The notes under the pieces were generated by a model that saw only the letters and a program-made list of their open reading frames with translations, was not told where the DNA came from and did no database searches. Made by a program: the position numbers and the translations under genes. A stretch of DNA of 64,000 nt from Cocos nucifera (lineage: Eukaryota; Streptophyta; Magnoliopsida; Arecales; Arecaceae). This document shows positions 58,407-64,000 of the stretch, piece after piece. The DNA lies in NCBI GenBank assembly GCA_006176705.1, contig QRFJ01003025.1, positions 96,296 through 160,295 on the forward strand, given 5' to 3'. Numbering within the stretch: position 1 is the first letter of the stretch; every line of letters starts with the position of its first letter.

Positions 58407-59456
58407 ATGTCTTCAAAAACTTCTCGATCTACTAGTTCTAGGAGTTCGTCCAGTTTGACCTTTAAAATTCCAAATCCCATGGAGGAGGTTAAACTTAGTG
58501 ACATGGCCTATCCAACCTTCATACTGGATATGATCCCCTATTCCTTATCCTCCGATGACCTTTTTTTGATTAGGATCCAATATGGGGTCCCTCTCGAGTA
58601 TGGACTTGAACTCTCTGGACCAAGTGATCTGGCTCGTTCTCCTCCTCCAGGCCGTTTTTGCCTATACCTTGAGGCATTTCACGTTGGACTGAGACTCACT
58701 CTCTTGCCTTTTGTAATTTTTCATTTTTGTTTCTTAAACATCTCACTCACCTTTGTAATGCCGAACTCCTTTAGATTCATGATCGGATTCCTCTTTCTTT
58801 ATTATTTGGTCAAAGTTCGTCCGACCATTTTTTCTTTTCAGAAATTACTCTACCTTCAACGCCATCCTTCTGTGAAGGACTGGTAGTATTTGTCACCTCA
58901 GTTTAGCAAGAAAGAATTGCTAAAAGGTGCCCCTTCCTCCATCCACAACTGGGAGGAGAAGTTCTTCTTTATGTCTTGTCCAACTCTAATGTAAGGGCTT
59001 CATCCTTGGGGTCTCCTTAGAGAGTCAATCCGCCAAGCTCCCAACTTAGATAGGGGTGACCTTGATTCCAACAATAAGCTCGGAAATTACCGAGCTCTTC
59101 TCCTACCCAAACTCCTGAAAGATCAGACTCTATTCAATATGGGCTCGAATCCCCTCGATCCTGTAGGTACATTTCTGCATTCCATGAACTTTCATGGGAT
59201 TTTGTATATATAGATGTTTCTAATTGCAAGCACTTCTTTGTTGCAGAGATGGACATCCAAGCAGTTAAGATGCTTGCCAAGGGGCTTCATGCCTGCAAGA
59301 GGAAAGAAAAGGTACCGAAAGAGAGTTCGAAGAGGGCAAAGATCGTTGTTCCGAGCCCCTTGTCTCCCGTCGATGCTGCCGCAGCCTCCGAGGCCACTAA
59401 GAGCATCGAAGTTGCCCCCATCGCTAAGGTTGGCATCAATGATGGGGGTTCAATGC
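58407..59456 (+). pseudogene. Antisense accessory ORF of Tat-like gypsy element (PF04195-like), spliced and interrupted
   Basis: Plus-strand gene, antisense to the family C element. I place the start at the ATG at 58407 (MSSKTSRSTSSRSSSS, Ser-rich); an in-frame ATG at 58317 adds 30 hydrophobic residues less typical of the family. Residues about 45-155 resemble the putative gypsy-type transposon domain (PF04195): GVPLEYGLELSGP, PPPGRFCLYLEAFHVGLRL, MPNSFRFMIGF. Exon 1 ends at 59166, an 80-nt GT-AG intron spans 59167-59246, and exon 2 continues in frame (MDIQAVKMLAKGL, then a basic and Ala/Ser-rich stretch). In-frame stops TAG at 58884 and TAA at 58992 break it; A3 cuts it at 59457. Function unknown. 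Family placement is by remembered resemblance. Confidence 0.72.
59167..59246 (+). other. Intron in the antisense accessory ORF
   Basis: Donor GTA-G|GTACATTT and acceptor TTTGTTGCAG|AG. Exon 1 from 58407 ends with one base of a codon and exon 2 supplies two, giving Glu-Met-Asp-Ile in frame. AT-rich, 80 nt, typical of plants. Confidence 0.75.
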
Positions 59457-61758
59457 TGAAGGGAAATCCTGATTTCTCAGTCCAGGTTCATTCAGATCTG
59501 ATCAGATCAAGAGATATATTTCAAAAATTTTTCTCTTGATCCCAATCAGATCTTGATATGTTTTAGATTTGATTCTTATTATTTTAATAAAATAAAATTA
59601 AAAGATAAATTAAATCAAATTTAATTTACCTGATCTGGGTAATCCTATTACCCTGTTGATGATCCTGTTTGCAGGGGAAGGTTCTGGATCTTAGCCACGC
59701 AAGCGCCTGGCCTCTATCGGTATCCACTTGGATTGGATCTGGAGATCCTCTTCTTTTATCAATGCCTCCAAAAATCAAATCTAGATCTGATCTGGAGATC
59801 TTCAAAACTTTTTTGAAGATGAGCAGTCATCCTTTGCAAGCAGCGCGACCCTTCTTACTTTGATCGCCTTTCTTTGATCTGAATTGCACCAACCAAGGTT
59901 CAAACTCCTTTTGGACGTGGAGAGCAAGGGAGGAGTGGATTTGGCACGGAGAGGAGGGGAGATGGTAGCCTTGGGGCATGAAAGAAACTATGATTCATCA
60001 TACTCTTTTTTTTTTACTGAGTGGATACAGGGTCTTATTTATAGACTAGCTATGATTCCAACTCTCTTCTCCCAACCCATCCACAATCCCTTTGTAAATC
60101 ATGCATCTAAATCTGATTGGTGGAATAGAGTCTCCTAGATTCTCCTTAGAGGGTGCCAAGACAGTCAAGTGTTCTTAGAAAGAACTCTAATGGAATCCAA
60201 AAGGCAGATGGATCCCTCTGGTCCACAAGAACTCCTAGGGCCTCCAACTTGGCATCTAATCTGTGCTGATGTGACCTTCCTCCTTTAGCCAAGTTCTAGC
60301 AGGGAGGACAGCCCCCACCAGCCTCAATAGGTCATGACATTGTGGTCAAAGCAAAGGTCAATTGGTCATGTTTGGACGCAGTCAAAGGACTTGACTTTTT
60401 GACCAAAGCAAGAGAATAAAGAAATGGCAGGTGACCAAAAAATGGCAGTAGCTGTCTTAAAAAAGACATCACCTTTTTTGACTTGACAACTCACTTCAGA
60501 CAATGAAGGCCTCTGTTGAGCCACAAGACTCTATTGGCTCAGATAGGACAATATTTTTGTTAGCAAAAAAGAACGGTTAGTTCGAATCGAGTGCTCAGCA
60601 CGATTTTCTTGAACCTAATATGGAATCTCATTCAGACATTGAACTAGATCAGTTAATTGATGATAACTAGATTACAAACCTTGTTTGTGTGACCCAGTTA
60701 GGTTCAGTTCTGTATGTAATGGATATGTCATGGATCTCTATCATGACATCATCAAATCTTTCGTGGATCAAAAACTCTTTATTCGAATAGCATCTTATGA
60801 TGATTCGATCATCTAAACCATTTCTAAATTGCTTCCCAAAATCCACCAGTGACACTAGCAGTATATGGTTGGCAAACCCATTAGAGCTGAATGTGAACTC
60901 TTGTTGTAGCTACTCGTGTGATTCCAGTTACTTCTATTCTTGAGCCCGATCAGATTAGGTTTATAGGTGAACTCGTTCAAACCCTAGTTTCTATATATGA
61001 TTATGTTAATCATTCCGATTCGAGGTCCATATATGAAAATCTAATAGAAATTTTCTATTATTTCACTCTGCCTTGGCATGGTCTTCTAGACTGAATTCTC
61101 AATGATTATCATAGGGTATGCTCCATCTACCACCGAGGTTAGATAGATTCCATCTTGAATGCCATCCAGTTCCTACAAATGAACATGCTAATAAGCCCAA
61201 TACACTTAGGGTATCCATTATGGCTAGGAGACCGAGTAATGGTGTTAGGTCAAACCTATACACCCTCAAGTGAAACTGCGATGCACCTCAGGTCAAAGAG
61301 AACAGACACACAAAGAATACTGCAGCATCGAGTCTGTTATTCGTATGAGAACGGTAGACCTCATAATGACTACTCGAGGTGGTCACGCTCAGTCTCGTTC
61401 TCTGAACGAAGTACCTGTACTCTCGTCTTTGGTGTCTCCCACACGTAGCTCAGGACTAATCTACTAAAGAGAAGGATGATACATCCAACCTTCTGCAGAT
61501 CAATCACCATCTCGTCGATGATCCATTAATGGTCGGGAGCAATTTATGAGTTAAAATCATTATTCATTGTCTTAATTTCAACTCTTGAAAATAATGAATT
61601 ATCAACCATTAACTCAAAGGAATATATCCAGCACTAAATACACATATTGTGATTAGAAATAACCCATTTATTGCATTTTAGCCAAAATTACAATTTTGCC
61701 CTAGAAGTGTATGACAAGTGTCAGCCAATTCTGGCTTCTTAGGCACTATATCTAAACA
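59457..61758 (-). repeat. A3 3' LTR
   Basis: About 2.30 kb, begins TGAAGGGAAA; the right end ATATCTAAACA has one extra A. The first 600 bases align cleanly; later parts are indel-rich. TATA box at 60036-60043. Confidence 0.87.
60036..60043 (-). promoter_or_regulatory. TATA box of A3 3' LTR
   Basis: TATAAATA on the minus strand at the conserved LTR position. Confidence 0.6.
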
Positions 61759-62400
61759 AATTTCACCATTATCCTAAAAGCCAATTGGCTACAAGTCTAA
61801 GTCCCATCTTCTCAGGTGGGCTTTCTGAACCTTGCTTGGCCCAACCCAACGGCTTTATAAGTGGGGTCTGCCACATTATCTTGTGAGTCGGACTCTCTTG
61901 ACCTCGACGTAACCACTTTAAACCTCGGGTAATCAGCGGAATGAGGTTGTATCGCCGCTACATTGTGATTGGATTTTCTGGTGAGACCTTGGCTCACTTA
62001 AGCAGGGCATATTGCGCACATTTGTTGTCGCAGTTCAGTTATAGAGGAAATGCATCTAGATGGCATTACTTTGATATTATGCTGCAAACATTCTTTGTAA
62101 CCGCAAGCTTCCTATCGTAACGCCATACTGACGCAGCGATACTAATTTCTGCTATCCAATAGGTGGGAAGTCTGCTATCCCGTTTGCTTGGAACTCTATC
62201 ACAGCTCAACAGCTACACCATTAGCACAACCAAACAGACTTACTAGATGTCCGACTTCGTCGATCATCAATATATCAGACAATTGAAAATCCAAGTCTGA
62301 TGTATCCTAGGACTTGGAGATTCTACTGATTACCAGCATTATATCCTAATAGTTCTTCTCAAAGCTACTTAGATATACATTTCAGAGAAGATCCAGTGTT
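61759..62400 (-). pseudogene. A3 polypurine tract and RNase H remnant
   Basis: Aligns to 4829-5395 of A1 with many small indels. The tract next to the LTR is disturbed. RNase H blocks can be found only piecewise. Confidence 0.68.
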
Positions 62401-63200
62401 CTTCACCTTTGATATTGACTATGAATATATGCTTGTTGGACACTACACATGGGCATATCATCAAGGTCGTCTGTAACAATGCATCATACCATGAGGATCC
62501 TAATGCAGAAGGCATTAAGTAAAAGCGATCATTGCTCATGCAGTTTATTTTCCTTCAGGATATGCTGAGGGCACTCTACTTGGAAAGCATAGAATACATG
62601 TCTGAAGGGTATTAGTCCCCTCTTAAGAGTTTTCACATTTACTAAACCTCTTAGGTAACTTCCTCATACTGTACCATCTATCTAGTTGAAATCCTAGATC
62701 CTATTCGATCTTATCCCTATGACGCTTAATTTGCCATAGAATGAAGGATGCTTCTCTAGGTTTTCTGGAGACTTCCTTGGACAACACACATCTTGACTGT
62801 GTCAACATAGGGATATTCTATTCCAATAAGGAGGCATGTAATCCACGTTAACAATACGAGGAAGACACAGCACTCCCAACTGACCCTTTGAAAAACACAT
62901 GGTTCCTCTTCAATTTTTTTGATGGAAACAAAATGTTTTTTGATCCAATCATTTGAAATGAGGTTTCCAGCTCTGGGATTGCTTGCTTAAGTCCATATAT
63001 GGACCTATTGGAGCTTGCAAACTTGTGATCAGCATCACTGGATGTGAACCTAGCGGAGCTGTTTCCATATAGATAATCTTCCCAAGATATCCATTTAGAA
63101 ATGTCCAATATATCTCCATTGCCAATCTCAAATAAATTAGAATAACGCTGCAACGGCAGCACAGTGTGGCGGATTTAGCATAGCTACTCGGGAAAACCGC
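62401..63200 (-). pseudogene. A3 reverse transcriptase, frame-scrambled
   Basis: Aligns to the A1 and A2 RT. The longest frame (62848-63162, 104 codons) shows SSNRSIYGLKQ in place of the family CKLQRSIYGLKQASRSW block, then shifts. The YVDD region is near 62830-62850 with an altered sequence (CACGTTAACAATACG on the plus strand). Unlike A2, no large deletion separates RT from RNase H here. Confidence 0.72.
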
Positions 63201-64000
63201 GTCAATATCCTATGCGCATGCACCTAATCACACGCTTCGCTTAACTTCTCTCGCATAACATAGAACAAATTGAATGTCTCATTCCATCTTAAGCACCAAT
63301 CTTTCTCTCTGGGAAGATACACACTTTATCACAACCATAGGAACATATACCTTCATGGCATAGGATTATAAAACCAGGCTCCAGACTTGGTTTTGAGTCG
63401 CATCGACGTCATTTTGCCAATAGACAAAGCATTCCCCAAGCATTTCTCGGAGAATGATATCTGATTATCAGCCTCGTTGTTCAAAGGATTTTGGCCGCTC
63501 ATCAACCATGAGCACCAATTACTAGAGGAACATATTTCCTCTACCTCTCTGAATAATACCTAAGTATCTTTCAGGGAGGACGGGCAACTCATTTCCAGAA
63601 TCTATGAGGTAGGAGAGGTAAAGTGTTTCTTATTGGGCTCAACCTTGATTTGTTAATCATACATTGGTCCTTAGCATTGTTCTCGCTTGTGAGACTTTCT
63701 CATCAAGCTCTGATCGATTTTCCACTGCCAGCTATCTGAATAAACTATTATTCAAGAAGATGGCAGTAAGACTCACAATCACATTTGGTTTCTGGAATTT
63801 AGAAATAATATCCTAATATGTGATCTTTAGGATATCCTATGAATCGAGCTTTCTAAGGATCTAACTTAACTTGTCACTTGTTGTCTTTCCGACGGAGCTG
63901 ACAACCCCAATTCTGAGATTGACTCAGACTTGGTTTCATACCGATACCATAATCTTCCACTACGATGGTCGGGTAGGAACGATTTTATAGAGATCTCCTG
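63201..64000 (-). pseudogene. A3 RT N-terminus, linker and integrase C-terminus, partial
   Basis: Aligns to 21240-21990 in A1: RT N-terminal block near 63290-63480, linker near 63540-63740, and integrase C-terminal WG-PAHVKR and PTTPYEIWHGK-type blocks near 63890-64000. Indels in nearly every few tens of bases. The element continues beyond the window. Confidence 0.7.

Larger units (their letters stand above)
59457..64000 (-). mobile_element. Family A copia element A3, runs off the window
   Basis: Minus-strand element: 3' LTR 59457-61758, then RNase H, RT, linker and the start of integrase up to the window end. It interrupts the family C accessory gene. From about 60.1 kb on the sequence carries very frequent single-base insertions and deletions relative to A1 and A2, so almost no frame stays open. 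Confidence 0.87.

Noticed and set aside
1..64000. Search for tRNA, rRNA, snoRNA or host exons
   Set aside because: The only tRNA-like sequence is the 12-base primer sites. I saw no cloverleaf, rRNA block or host gene structure. The accessory gene at 58407 belongs to a transposon.

Overview
The window is nuclear DNA of a flowering plant. It is AT-rich and consists almost wholly of nested, decayed LTR retrotransposons. I see no intact host gene, no tRNA or rRNA gene, and nothing prokaryotic. The lineages, the iMet-type primer sites and one spliced antisense gene point to a large repeat-rich plant genome. A monocot, perhaps a palm, is a weak guess from the general look of the elements and was not tested.

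Three families are named here for convenience. Family A is a Ty1/copia element (gag-PR-IN-RT-RH) with LTRs of about 2.29 kb that begin TGAAGGAAAA and end ATCTAACA on the plus strand; all its copies lie on the minus strand. Family B is a second Ty1/copia family with LTRs of about 2.54 kb, present in both orientations. Family C is a Ty3/gypsy element, probably Tat lineage, shown by one LTR and an antisense accessory gene. A and B both carry a PBS matching the 3' end of initiator methionine tRNA.

Layout: 1-2542 is the interior of a minus-strand B element (B0). A1 (2543-27874) is inserted in its leader, and B0 resumes at 27875 and ends with its 5' LTR at 29567-32424. A2 (5830-20908) sits inside A1, with a perfect TGAGG target duplication, three codons upstream of the YVDD catalytic motif of the A1 reverse transcriptase. 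The A2/A1 junction is present twice (12713-17916 and 17920-22742), and the first copy holds a run of exactly 25 N next to indel-rich sequence. This looks at least partly like a scaffolding or gap-filling artefact.

From 32425 to 56671 the window is a pile of B elements: a plus-strand gag/protease fragment, element B2, an antisense LTR fragment inside B2, an LTR shared by B2 and B3, an inverted LTR/PBS piece, a second gag-leader-LTR piece (B4), and a head-to-head LTR pair meeting at 54017/54018. Family C follows (56672-59456), with an LTR holding a 40-bp minisatellite and a plus-strand PF04195-like gene with an in-frame 80-nt intron and two stop codons. A third A element (A3, 59457 to the window end) interrupts that gene; its sequence is rich in single-base indels from about 60.1 kb on.

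Every polyprotein seen is broken by stops, frameshifts, deletions or lost catalytic residues, so none of these copies is autonomous as written. The main points of interest are the nesting order, the hairpin-forming LTR minisatellite, a splice-donor-like motif shared by the A and B leaders, the antisense accessory gene, and the signs of assembly error. I found no convincing previously undescribed biological system.
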